Origin: a virus
IMG/VR virus record: IMGVR_UViG_3300014962_000034
Location: 1 to 31,749 of that record
DNA: 31,749 nucleotides
Strand: one strand, 5' to 3'
The notes below the pieces were generated by a model that was not told the origin of the DNA, made no database searches, and saw nothing but the letters and a program-made list of their open reading frames with translations. Shown in pieces: positions 22,495-30,288 of the stretch (its first letter is position 1; each line of letters opens with the position of its first letter). Position numbers and translations under genes: made by a program.

Positions 22495-23621
22495 CGCTTA
22501 AACTTCCTCCCGCCCCACAATCCTATAACCCTGCATATGAGGCGCAGCGCAACCGTCTTATTGAGGTTTTTGCAAGCCAGACATACACCAAGGGCGAGGA
22601 TGTCGGCATCTATCAGCCTGCAAAGCTGATTGCGTCCGATGCGTCATTTATCACCACCGACACGCACACGCCGTCTGAAGGCTCCCTGTCATGGAACAGC
22701 CTGGACGGGACGCTTGATCTTGGCATGGAATACGGAGTGATCCAACAGATCGGCCAAGAGGTTTATGCCCGCGTTGAGAACATGACTGGATCGACGATCC
22801 CAAATGGGAGTGTTGTCGGATTTGCGGGGGTTGGTGCAAACAACGTCTTATCCGTCTCAAAATACATTGCGAACGGCTCCACGCCCACGCTCTACATTCT
22901 TGGTGTCTTGACGCATGATCTGCCCGATAGCGGCGAAGTCGGCTATTGCACAACCTTCGGTCATGTGCGCGGCATCAACACGAGCGCGTTTTCAGTTGGC
23001 AACATTCTCTACGCCTCGCCCACCACGGCTGGAGCATTCACAAACGTCAAGCCGACAGCGCCAAATAATGTCGTTCCGGTTGCTGCTGTTTTAAAAGTCG
23101 GCACAACGGACGGTGAGATCTTTGTCCGCCCGACGATTGAGCAGCAAAAATACTATGGGGTTTTTTCGGATACCGCAACCAAGACGCCTGCTGCTATTTA
23201 CACGCCATACGCAATCACGTTCAACACGACTGACTTTGCCAATGGCTTTTCACGAGGTTCACCGACATCTCGGATCGTTGCGCCGACATCTGGCCTGTAT
23301 AACTTCCAGTTTTCAGTTCAGTTGAGCAGCGGATCATCCAGCGCAAAGAAGATCTGGATCTGGCCGCGCATTAATGGCGTTGATGTGCCAAACTCAAACA
23401 GCGAAGTGACGGTTGCAGCAAATAACGCAGCCGAAGTTGTTGGATGGAACTGGGCCTTGTCGCTGAACGCAAACGACTATTTTGAAATTATGTATGCGGT
23501 TGACGATACGAATGTCCAGATCGTTGCATCTCCCGCCCAAACAGGCGCTGTCGGGACATCTACGTTTGCACGGCCCGCTGTGCCTTCGATCATTTTGACT
23601 GTGACTGAGGTCCAGCAATGA
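22491..23621 (+). CDS. Tail fibre with C1q-like C-terminal domain
   Basis: The open frame extends from 22443, but the GTG at 22491 overlapping the nozzle stop (GTGA) gives a sensible start: VTLKLPPAPQSYNPAYEAQR. The product is 376 aa. Residues about 60-230 form a beta-rich stem or capsid-binding part, with NMTGSTIPNGSVVGF and GILYASPTT-like turns. Residues about 235-376 resemble a C1q/TNF-type jelly roll: TSGLYNFQFSVQL, then WPRINGVDVPNSNSEV and DYFEIMYAVDDTNVQI. Such domains trimerise and bind receptors. It is the fourth adhesin-type gene in the window. Confidence 0.76.
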   Translation: MTLKLPPAPQSYNPAYEAQRNRLIEVFASQTYTKGEDVGIYQPAKLIASDASFITTDTHTPSEGSLSWNSLDGTLDLGMEYGVIQQIGQEVYARVENMTGSTIPNGSVVGFAGVGANNVLSVSKYIANGSTPTLYILGVLTHDLPDSGEVGYCTTFGHVRGINTSAFSVGNILYASPTTAGAFTNVKPTAPNNVVPVAAVLKVGTTDGEIFVRPTIEQQKYYGVFSDTATKTPAAIYTPYAITFNTTDFANGFSRGSPTSRIVAPTSGLYNFQFSVQLSSGSSSAKKIWIWPRINGVDVPNSNSEVTVAANNAAEVVGWNWALSLNANDYFEIMYAVDDTNVQIVASPAQTGAVGTSTFARPAVPSIILTVTEVQQ

Positions 23622-23986
23622 TGAACGTCTATGAGGAGTTTAAGCGCCTATCTCCACAGCTTGAGGCGGCGCTTGAATACACCAAGGGAACGCACTCCCT
23701 AGACGACATTTGGCATGGAATTGTCGAGGGCCGTTTTCAGTTCTGGCCGGGTGACAATTCTGTGATTGTGACGGACATCGAGATTTATCCGCAGCGCCGT
23801 GTCATGCACATTTTTCTGGCTGGTGGAGAGTTGGAAGAACTGCTTGAAATGGAGAAGGCAGTGGAAGCCTACGCGCAAACAATTGGGTGTAATTCTATGT
23901 CAATCTCTGGTAGAAGGGGTTGGCTGAAGGTTTTTCAGAACGATGGTTGGCAAGAGGTATGCACCACCATCGCTAAGGAGTTTTAA
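23618..23986 (+). CDS. Conserved small phage protein, possibly GNAT-fold
   Basis: The 122-aa protein contains IVEGRFQFWPGDNSVIVTDI, YPQRRVMHIFLAGGELEEL, and a C-terminal AYAQTIGCNSMSISGRRGW followed by KVFQNDGW. The pattern (strand, RRVMHIFLAGG, helix, GC--MSISGRRGW) is familiar from a conserved phage family found beside tail or internal virion genes; the fold resembles a trimmed GNAT acetyltransferase, but the acetyl-CoA loop is not convincing. It is placed between the fibre and the ejection proteins and starts in an ATGATG overlap with the fibre stop. Biological role unknown. Confidence 0.66.
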   Translation: MMNVYEEFKRLSPQLEAALEYTKGTHSLDDIWHGIVEGRFQFWPGDNSVIVTDIEIYPQRRVMHIFLAGGELEELLEMEKAVEAYAQTIGCNSMSISGRRGWLKVFQNDGWQEVCTTIAKEF

Positions 23987-23988
23987 GT

Positions 23989-24858
23989 ATGTCCAAGGGC
24001 GGCAACACGGCGACACAGGCGACGACGCAGACGCTTGATCCCTTTGTTAAGGATCTAATGACGCGAGGCTTTACGGCTGCACAGCAAGTTGCCTCTACGC
24101 CTTATCAGGCATACACTGGTCCCCGACTGGCTCAGTTCCGCCCGCAGGAGATGCAGGCATTCCAGATGGCTGAACAGGCCGCCACTGGCCGCGTTGGCGC
24201 TCCCCAGCTTGAACAGGCCACGATGGCCGCTCAGAGGGCCGCAGGATACTCCCCCGCACAGTTCCAGCAGGACGTGCAGGGTTTCATGTCACCGTATCAG
24301 GAAAGCGTTGTAGACGCGACTATGCGCCGTCTGGCTCAGGCCCGTGCAGAGCGTGACGCAGCGACCAAGGCTCAGTTGGCATCATCCCGCGCGTTCGGCA
24401 ATGAGCGCCGTGGCGTGTATGAAGCGCAACTTGCTGGCGAACAGGATCTGAACACGGCTCAGACGCTGGCGAACCTCTATCAGCAGGGCTACGGTCAGGC
24501 CGCTGGCTTTGCTCAGGCGCTTCCGACCCAGCAGTTGGCAGGTGCTGGTGCATTGGCTAACTTCGGCGCTCAGGCCCTCTCACAAGAGCAAGCCCGTCAG
24601 CAGATGCTTGCTGGTGCTGGTCAGGCGCAACGCGGCATGGCGCAGCAGAACCTTGATCTGGCGTATCAGGATTTCCTTGCGCAGCGCGGCTATCCGCTGG
24701 AACAGCTTAAAATCCTTCAGTCTGGCATCAGCGGCGTTCCCGCACTTACGTCATCCACACAAACAACCACCGGGCCTGGACAGGGGTTTCTTAATACAGC
24801 GTCTGACGTAACTGGATTTATTTCTGGCCTCCAAAAAATCGGGATTTTACCGAAATGA
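23989..24858 (+). CDS. Probable internal virion/ejection protein, 289 aa
   Basis: Ala/Gln-rich helical protein: LDPFVKDLMTRGFTAAQQVA, PYQAYTGPRLAQFRPQEMQA and FMSPYQESVVDATMRRLAQA, followed by long Ala/Gln repeats and a hydrophobic tail. Similar proteins with YTGPRLAQF- and FMSPYQ-type motifs occur in many short-tailed phages of aquatic bacteria just upstream of other internal proteins. It probably forms part of the ejected channel or inner core. No enzymatic motif. It overlaps the next gene by four bases (ATGA). Confidence 0.72.
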   Translation: MSKGGNTATQATTQTLDPFVKDLMTRGFTAAQQVASTPYQAYTGPRLAQFRPQEMQAFQMAEQAATGRVGAPQLEQATMAAQRAAGYSPAQFQQDVQGFMSPYQESVVDATMRRLAQARAERDAATKAQLASSRAFGNERRGVYEAQLAGEQDLNTAQTLANLYQQGYGQAAGFAQALPTQQLAGAGALANFGAQALSQEQARQQMLAGAGQAQRGMAQQNLDLAYQDFLAQRGYPLEQLKILQSGISGVPALTSSTQTTTGPGQGFLNTASDVTGFISGLQKIGILPK

Positions 24859-25418
24859 AAATGCCGCAACCTATTCAAATCTCAGATACCGAGCGCCTTG
24901 CACAACTAATGCAGGGCAATTTCTCTGGGCAACTTGACAGTAGCGATAAACTTGCAGCCTTGAGCGCCCTTCTCCGTTCTGTTGGTCGTGGAAGCCAAGT
25001 TAGCCCACAACAGGCATTGCAGCAATTCCAGCAGCAAAAGATGCAAGAGGTTCAGGGTCGCATTCAGATTGACCAGCTTCGCAAGCAGGCTGAACAGCAG
25101 GCGCAGTTGGCTGCGGTAAAGGCTCAATATATTTCGCAGCTTGAACAGACCAATCCGCAACTTGCCCGTGCAGTGCAGTTGATGAACGCTGACGATTTTG
25201 CGAAATTGGTCATTGAACAGAACAAGCCCGAAAGCCTTGGTCAATGGTCTGAAAATTTGCAGAGATTTATTCCTAAAAATCGGCCTGTTCCAACTAGGTC
25301 TGGCCGCATGGCTGACGGAAGCACCGTTACAGAATATTCAAACGGCGATAAAGTAGTTAAATATCGAGACGGAACCGAACGCCGGTTTGACGTAGAAGGA
25401 AACCCAATCAATGGCTGA
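24855..25418 (+). CDS. Coiled-coil virion protein, 187 aa
   Basis: Residues about 50-115 are a Gln-rich coiled coil (QQALQQFQQQKMQEVQ and following), flanked by an N-terminal helical region and a C-terminal small beta part (GSTVTEYSNGDKVVKYRDGT). The second part looks like two or three antiparallel strands. No family recognised. It starts and ends in overlaps with genes of the same cassette, so an ejection-complex or virion-core role is inferred. The overlap with the next gene is eight bases. Confidence 0.66.
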   Translation: MKMPQPIQISDTERLAQLMQGNFSGQLDSSDKLAALSALLRSVGRGSQVSPQQALQQFQQQKMQEVQGRIQIDQLRKQAEQQAQLAAVKAQYISQLEQTNPQLARAVQLMNADDFAKLVIEQNKPESLGQWSENLQRFIPKNRPVPTRSGRMADGSTVTEYSNGDKVVKYRDGTERRFDVEGNPING

Positions 25419-26127
25419 TCGTCTTGATCTTGGCGCAATCCAGTGGGACCAGCCAGCCGTCCCTACGCAGCAAACGCCTGGCTTCCGTGGCGCTGTAACG
25501 GCGGCAGAAACTCGTGCGCGTGGCACGTTTCGGGATGTGACGCGCAAAGGTCCAGATGGAAAGCCTGTATTCGGTCAAGAAAACACGTTGACGGGTGAGT
25601 TCAAGCCCTATCCCAAAGAAATGCAGCCTGCTGCACCGCAGAAGTTGACGCCACAAGAACTTGCAGATGCGCGTGAAGATGCTTTGCGTCGTGCGTCTAT
25701 TGCCAAAGAACTTGAGCGGTCATCGCGTGAAGATTGGTTTTCGACAGGTTTTCTTGCTCCGACATTTTCGGGCTTTGGCGGGTCTGCTGCTGCAACGGCA
25801 ATGCAGAACATAGAGGCTCTGAAGGCTGGTGGCGCATTGCAGACGCTCCTGACCATGGCGAAGCAATCTGGTAAAAACCTTCTGACGCCCTTGTCCAACA
25901 GCGACGTTCAGCTTTTGTCTAATGCAAAGCAGTTGCCTCTCGACATTAGTATGCGTGACACTGACTTTCAGAAAAACGCAAGGCAATATTTTGAGGCGAA
26001 TAAACGCGCATATATTGCAGCAGGTGGCAAAGAGTCTGACTTCCAGACGCAGATTATGCGGCTGACCGGACGCGCAAATGCGGCAAAGAAAGATACTTCA
26101 GGGATCAAAGTCGAAAGGGTCCGTTAA
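25411..26127 (+). CDS. Probable internal virion protein, 238 aa
   Basis: The protein begins MADRLDLGAIQWDQP, has a Gly/Thr-rich stretch around residues 20-70 (GTFRDVTRKGPDGKPVFGQE), a helical middle with many Arg/Glu, and a basic C-terminus (RANAAKKDTSGIKVERVR). The layout (short disordered head, helices, basic tail) suits a protein packed in the head. No enzymatic motif or known family. Stop and start of the neighbour share the same TAATG. Function inferred from cassette context only. Confidence 0.65.
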   Translation: MADRLDLGAIQWDQPAVPTQQTPGFRGAVTAAETRARGTFRDVTRKGPDGKPVFGQENTLTGEFKPYPKEMQPAAPQKLTPQELADAREDALRRASIAKELERSSREDWFSTGFLAPTFSGFGGSAAATAMQNIEALKAGGALQTLLTMAKQSGKNLLTPLSNSDVQLLSNAKQLPLDISMRDTDFQKNARQYFEANKRAYIAAGGKESDFQTQIMRLTGRANAAKKDTSGIKVERVR

Positions 26128-28349
26128 TGGCCGCCAAGAACGCAACCTATCGCGTAACACTTCCTGATGGTCGCGTTTATAATGTGACTGCACCACCGAA
26201 CACGCCTCGGAATGAATTGATTCGCATTGCCCGCGAAAGCGAACTGCCAGAGCGCACAACCGGCTTTGGCATTCCGGCCATTGACGTTCCGCTGTCCGTT
26301 TTGAATGAAGCTGTTATTGGTGGCGTCCAAGGTCTGTCTCGTATGACATCGGCAATCTCAGATCCGATTGTTGAGGCTGGCCTAAACTTGATCCGCCCTG
26401 GTCTTGGGACAAGTGGCCGTCGCGGCGCTGAAGAAACGCGTGGTCGCATTGAACAGCAAGTGTCTCGCCGGACTGTTGCACGACCCATGCCTGCCGCCCG
26501 TGAGACTGGTCAAATCCTAAGTTCTCTTGCTGCTGGGGGCCTAAAGGCTCCATCCGCTGTTGTTAAGGCCGCGCCAAGAATTGCTCCTATTTTAACCCGC
26601 GCTGTGCAAGGCGCTGTTGGCACTCAAGCGGTTCCAACACCTGGTCTTTCTCCTACACAAGCGGCCATGCTCGGTGGCGCAACCAATGTCGTTCTGCCGC
26701 CTGCACTTCAAGCTGTTGCCCGCACCCGTCCTGTTCAGGCTGCTATTTCAGCGGCTGGACGTGTGGCCGCTCCTGCTGTTAGTGCCATTGATGAAGCAGC
26801 CCTTGGATTGCGTCGCGCAGTTGGCCTTGAGACGCCTCAGATTGCGCGTCCTCAAATTGCCCCGATTGCGACTGAAGCCGCTGAAGAACCCATCTCTCGC
26901 ATGGCATTGCCGCAAGAGTTGCAGCAGGCGATCCCGCAAGTTGAAGAAGCCCTTGGCCGCGAGGCAGCGCAGCGTTTGCGCAACTTCCAGCGCATTGGTG
27001 TCCAGCAGCCGACAACTGGTATGGTCACGCGAGAGCCCGGTGTGTGGCAATATGAGCGCAACACCATGGGGCAGGTGAATGTTGGCGAACCAATTCGGGA
27101 CGCCATCGTTAAAGTTAATGAAGATATCAATCAGGCAGCCACTGACCTTATTCAAAAGGTTGGCGTTGCGGAGGATGTTGAAAAAGTTGGCGCTCTTGCC
27201 GCTGATGCGTTGAGCAAAAAAGAAAAAGAGATGCAGGCTGTTGTTGGCCGTCTCTATGCCAATGCCCGTGAGCAATACGGAGAAAAGTCAGCAGGACCCG
27301 TCCAGAACTTCCTTGGTCAATTGGACAACCCAGATCTTGTTGATAATGAAGCGTTTGACGCAATGCGGTCCAGCATCATGCGCCGCTTGCAACGCTATGG
27401 CATGACGGGCGAAAGCGGTCTGCCGCGCCAAAATGCTGTCATGACGGTTGGTCAGGCAGAAGAAATGCGCAAGTTCATTGGCAGCTTGGGCAATGGCGCT
27501 GATCCAAACATTCGCCGCATTCGTGCGCAGTTGGTGGAAAGCCTCGATGACGATGTTGTCGCAGGCTTTGGCGATGACGCATTTAAGCAGGCTCGGATGG
27601 CCGCAAAACAACGGTTCGCTGAGTTTAAGGACACGCTGGCTGGTAAAATTGGTGCAAGTGAAATTGCTCCCGAAAAGATCACAAAGCGCCTTATGTCGGA
27701 GTCAACTCCACTGAAAGACTTCCGCAATTTGAAGGCTACGCTGCTCACTGGCGAAGCGGATCAGGTTGCGCGTGGTCAGCAGGCATGGTCGAGCATTGGC
27801 GCTCAGGCTTTGGATGACTTGTTTGCTTCTGCCCGTATTGGCGAGAATATGCTTTCTGGCGCTCGTCTGTTGAAGAATTTTAACAAGAACATTGCACGGT
27901 ATCGTGAACTTCTGAACCGTGAGGAATATGTCACGCTTAACCGCATCGTTAGAGCGGCCCGCGATGCAACTGTTCCTGTTGACTTCTCAAACGTAAACAC
28001 ATCTGGAACGGCATCTGCCCTTGCAAACCTCTTCGCAGATCCGGTCAAGGGTGGGCGGTCTGGCGTAAAGACTATGATTGCGCACCTCGCTGCTGGATTT
28101 GCTGGTGGGCCGGTTGCCAACGTGGCGGTTGCAGGCGCTCAAGAGGCGGCACGGACCGCCGCTGAACGTGCTGCTGCAACTGAAGCTGCACAACGTGCTT
28201 TGATGACAACCCAGCCCATTAATGTGGCGCAGGCTGTCCGTCAGTCGCTTATCCCAGCAGCGCCTCGCGCCCCAGCCCGTGGGATGACGTTCCCTGGCAT
28301 TCTTGGGTCGATCTATGGACCCGCCTTCCCCGCTGAAGAGGAAATGTAA
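26127..28349 (+). CDS. Large ejection/internal virion protein, 740 aa
   Basis: The largest protein of the ejection cassette. The N-terminal about 40 residues (YRVTLPDGRVYNVTAPPNTP then NELIRIARE) match a small ubiquitin-like or beta-grasp domain often found at the front of large phage ejected proteins. After that comes an Ala/Pro/Gln/Arg-rich extended region (to about 260) and a long helical part (about 270-620), with a hydrophobic Gly/Ala stretch (MIAHLAAGFAGGPVANVAVA) near the C-terminus that could insert in a membrane. It probably forms part of the DNA-ejection conduit. No lysozyme or polymerase motif seen. Confidence 0.7.
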   Translation: MAAKNATYRVTLPDGRVYNVTAPPNTPRNELIRIARESELPERTTGFGIPAIDVPLSVLNEAVIGGVQGLSRMTSAISDPIVEAGLNLIRPGLGTSGRRGAEETRGRIEQQVSRRTVARPMPAARETGQILSSLAAGGLKAPSAVVKAAPRIAPILTRAVQGAVGTQAVPTPGLSPTQAAMLGGATNVVLPPALQAVARTRPVQAAISAAGRVAAPAVSAIDEAALGLRRAVGLETPQIARPQIAPIATEAAEEPISRMALPQELQQAIPQVEEALGREAAQRLRNFQRIGVQQPTTGMVTREPGVWQYERNTMGQVNVGEPIRDAIVKVNEDINQAATDLIQKVGVAEDVEKVGALAADALSKKEKEMQAVVGRLYANAREQYGEKSAGPVQNFLGQLDNPDLVDNEAFDAMRSSIMRRLQRYGMTGESGLPRQNAVMTVGQAEEMRKFIGSLGNGADPNIRRIRAQLVESLDDDVVAGFGDDAFKQARMAAKQRFAEFKDTLAGKIGASEIAPEKITKRLMSESTPLKDFRNLKATLLTGEADQVARGQQAWSSIGAQALDDLFASARIGENMLSGARLLKNFNKNIARYRELLNREEYVTLNRIVRAARDATVPVDFSNVNTSGTASALANLFADPVKGGRSGVKTMIAHLAAGFAGGPVANVAVAGAQEAARTAAERAAATEAAQRALMTTQPINVAQAVRQSLIPAAPRAPARGMTFPGILGSIYGPAFPAEEEM

Positions 28350-28837
28350 TGGCTGACGCTGTAGGTATTGTTAAGTCGCTGTTCCCCACGGCACGGATCA
28401 CAAGCACCAAACGCTCCCCCATGAGCAAGTTGGGCCGCGCTAATCCGCGCTCCTATCACAACATCGGCAAGGCAATCGACATTGCGCCCATCCCTGGGGT
28501 GAAGTTCAAGGATTACGTCCGGTCACTTGAGGGCGCTGGCCTGAAGATCGTAGAGGCTCTTGAGGAAGTCGGTTCAAAGCGATCTAAGCACGCTACAGGC
28601 GATCACTGGCACGTTGCCTATGAAGTTGCCGCACCTGCCAAGAAAGCGGCTCCAGCGGCTCCCAATCCCGTCCAGATGGCTGCTATGGACGTTGAAGAGC
28701 CTGATATGCCTGACGCGCCTGAGTTTGACGTTGCGGCAGAAACGGAAAGCAATTTCGCATCGCTCTTGGCTGGCCTTGGTAAAAAGAAGCGCAAGGGCAA
28801 AAAGAAACTTCCCGGCATTCTGGATGGGATCGTGTAA
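28349..28837 (+). CDS. M15-type peptidoglycan peptidase, virion-associated
   Basis: The 162-aa protein carries the M15/VanY-like zinc peptidase signature: SYHNIGKAID with H37 and D44, then GDHWH with H88 (and H86) as third ligand. These enzymes cut the D-Ala-containing peptide stem of peptidoglycan. The catalytic part is short (about 95 residues), then comes an Ala/Pro/Glu linker and a Lys-rich tail (KKKRKGKKK). Being inside the ejection cassette rather than beside the lysis genes, it probably opens the cell wall locally during DNA entry. It is separate from the GH108 endolysin. Starts in TAATG, ends in the same way. Confidence 0.82.
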   Translation: MADAVGIVKSLFPTARITSTKRSPMSKLGRANPRSYHNIGKAIDIAPIPGVKFKDYVRSLEGAGLKIVEALEEVGSKRSKHATGDHWHVAYEVAAPAKKAAPAAPNPVQMAAMDVEEPDMPDAPEFDVAAETESNFASLLAGLGKKKRKGKKKLPGILDGIV

Positions 28838-29649
28838 TGGCTCAGGCTCCCCGTAGGTTCTCTATCGCTGATGCTCTTGGCCTGAATGGTGCGCAGCGCC
28901 GTGATTTAACGCAATCATATGGACAGGCCGTCAATCGTCCGGCTCCGCGCACAACTGGAACACTCAAAGCTGCCCGTCCGACTGCCGCTCAGGAACTTGC
29001 TCAACTTCTAACGCCTGATACACGCTTTGGCGCTGAACTTGCCGCAAAGATTGAGCCTGCCGTTGAGATGTCGCCTCTGGGGCTTCTTACGGGCCTTGTG
29101 GACGCCCGCAGGCAGTATCAGGCGGGAAACATTGGACAGGCCGCTGGTGCGGGCATTTTTGCTGCTCTCAGCGCCATTCCTAGTGGAAAATCAGTCAAAA
29201 TCGGCGGAAAGATGTTTAAGAATTTCCCAACTTCTGAGGACGCATATATTGAAGCAATCAACCCAGGCTTGAAGCGCATTGCGGAAAGTGATCGTCCAAA
29301 TCTTGGCATGGGCGATATGTATGGGATGGCTCCAAAATCAGCTAAAAAAATAAAATCCATCCAAGCCGATAATTTTGGAAAAGTGGACTTCGTGTCCGAT
29401 GGCGAAAATGTTTACGCCTTAGGCTTCAATCCAGATTTGGGTGAAATTGATGTTCTTGGTTACGCCATGAAGCGCGGGGATGACACAACTGAATTGGCAG
29501 TAGCAAACGAATTGCAGGGACTGGGCATAGGATCTGAACTGTCATATTTGTATAGATCCATGAACCCGCTGGCCAAATCTGGCGGACTGACAGAAAAGGG
29601 CGAACGCGCGGCAAGGCGCTCATATCGTAGAATGATGGAGGGGAAATAA
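28837..29649 (+). CDS. Probable ejected protein with GNAT-like C-terminus
   Basis: The 270-aa protein has an N-terminal basic and Ala-rich part, then a hydrophobic stretch (LGLLTGLVDARRQYQAGNIG; AAGAGIFAALSAIPSG), and a C-terminal mixed alpha/beta region (from about 165). That region contains NELQGLGIGSELSYLY (residues 225-240), which resembles the acetyl-CoA loop (Q-x-x-G-x-G) of GNAT acetyltransferases. The N-terminal layout is typical of large phage proteins that carry different enzymatic ends. It could modify host proteins after ejection, or be a structural derivative that lost activity. It follows the peptidase with a TAATG overlap. Confidence 0.62.
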   Translation: MAQAPRRFSIADALGLNGAQRRDLTQSYGQAVNRPAPRTTGTLKAARPTAAQELAQLLTPDTRFGAELAAKIEPAVEMSPLGLLTGLVDARRQYQAGNIGQAAGAGIFAALSAIPSGKSVKIGGKMFKNFPTSEDAYIEAINPGLKRIAESDRPNLGMGDMYGMAPKSAKKIKSIQADNFGKVDFVSDGENVYALGFNPDLGEIDVLGYAMKRGDDTTELAVANELQGLGIGSELSYLYRSMNPLAKSGGLTEKGERAARRSYRRMMEGK

Positions 29650-29768
29650 TGGCTAAGAAAGCATCATCTCAAACCCCGTGGACACCACAGCAGCGCAAGA
29701 AGCGTCGTCATCAGCCTGCGGGTCTGCGTCATCGTAAAAAGCTGGGGCCTAAGTCTCACTTGAGATGA
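29649..29768 (+). CDS. Small basic protein, 39 aa
   Basis: The 39-codon frame starts in a TAATG overlap with the previous stop. The sequence MAKKASSQTPWTPQQRKKRR then HQPAGLRHRKKLGPKSHLR is strongly basic and disordered, suggesting nucleic-acid contact. No family recognised, though similar short Arg/Lys-rich last genes of virion cassettes are common. It is the last plus-strand gene before the convergent terminator. Confidence 0.5.
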   Translation: MAKKASSQTPWTPQQRKKRRHQPAGLRHRKKLGPKSHLR

Positions 29769-29802
29769 AAAAGGGCCGGACCCCAACAAGCCCGACCCTT
29801 TC
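29769..29802. terminator. Intergenic terminator between convergent units
   Basis: AAAGGGCCGG (29770-29779) pairs with CCGACCCTTT (29792-29801) with one C-A mismatch around a 12-base loop. Read from the minus strand the hairpin is followed by CTTTTTC, i.e. five T, a good terminator for the leftward early unit. Read from the plus strand the trailing sequence is CCCAACG without T-run, so termination in that direction is less certain. The gap of about 80 bases up to 29851 otherwise shows no gene or RNA. Confidence 0.65.
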
Positions 29803-29850
29803 CCAACGTATGATGCAGCCTTTGCGGCGGTACATCAATCTACACACTCC

Positions 29851-30063
29851 CTATTCATCGTCAATAGCGTTTAATGGTGTTTCTGGAGGCAATTCTTCGG
29901 GAAGCCTCGCATAATCCTCACCCGCATTGATAAGATCCTTTAGGGCGCTCTGGACAAGTTCTCCCTTGTCCCACTGGCCTCCAATAACGCCACGATACAC
30001 TACAGAGCCTTCCCGATAGGCTTTAGCGACTTTATCACGCGCTTCTGGAAGCAGCTTGGTCAT
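29851..30063 (-). CDS. Hypothetical protein, 70 aa
   Basis: Minus-strand gene, last of the early unit. The open frame begins at 30075, but ATG 30063 has GGAG six bases upstream and lies just after the preceding stop, so it is preferred. The product has a Lys/Arg-rich start (MTKLLPEARDKVAKAYREG), a middle VYRGVIGGQWDKGELVQSAL and an acidic tail (PEELPPETPLNAIDDE). No family recognised. It ends 50 bases from the terminator. Confidence 0.58.
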   Translation of the reverse strand: MTKLLPEARDKVAKAYREGSVVYRGVIGGQWDKGELVQSALKDLINAGEDYARLPEELPPETPLNAIDDE

Positions 30064-30064
30064 A

Positions 30065-30277
30065 TCATTCTCCATGATATTCGTCGTCTGTTATTACTCT
30101 TATACCTTTTGCCAGTCTATATCTGCCATCCTGTCCCTTTGTGACAATTCCTGTATCAACAAGGGAGTCAAGAAGAACTTCAATCTCATCTGGAGTGAGT
30201 TCATTGTCGTCTACATATTCAAGGTAATCGACAACATCTTGACGCTGCTCTGGCGTCATGTCTGATGATTTTATCAT
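30065..30277 (-). CDS. Hypothetical protein, 70 aa
   Basis: Small acidic protein; two starts are possible. ATG 30289 overlaps the SSB stop (ATGA) and ATG 30277 has GGAG six bases upstream, favoured here. The sequence is MIKSSDMTPEQRQDVVDYLE followed by an acidic helical part and LLDSLVDTGIVTKGQDGRYR, which looks like a small helix-turn-helix or winged-helix-like domain without a clear family match. It is co-transcribed with SSB. Role unknown; perhaps a regulator. Confidence 0.58.
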   Translation of the reverse strand: MIKSSDMTPEQRQDVVDYLEYVDDNELTPDEIEVLLDSLVDTGIVTKGQDGRYRLAKGIRVITDDEYHGE

Positions 30278-30288
30278 CTTCTGCTCCA

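Noticed and set aside
17004-23621. Diversity-generating retroelement acting on tail fibres
   Set aside because: No reverse transcriptase or template/variable repeat pair was seen in the window.
26748-27275. 175-aa minus-strand open frame inside the large ejection protein gene
   Set aside because: It is antisense to a well-supported gene, without ribosome-binding site or motif.
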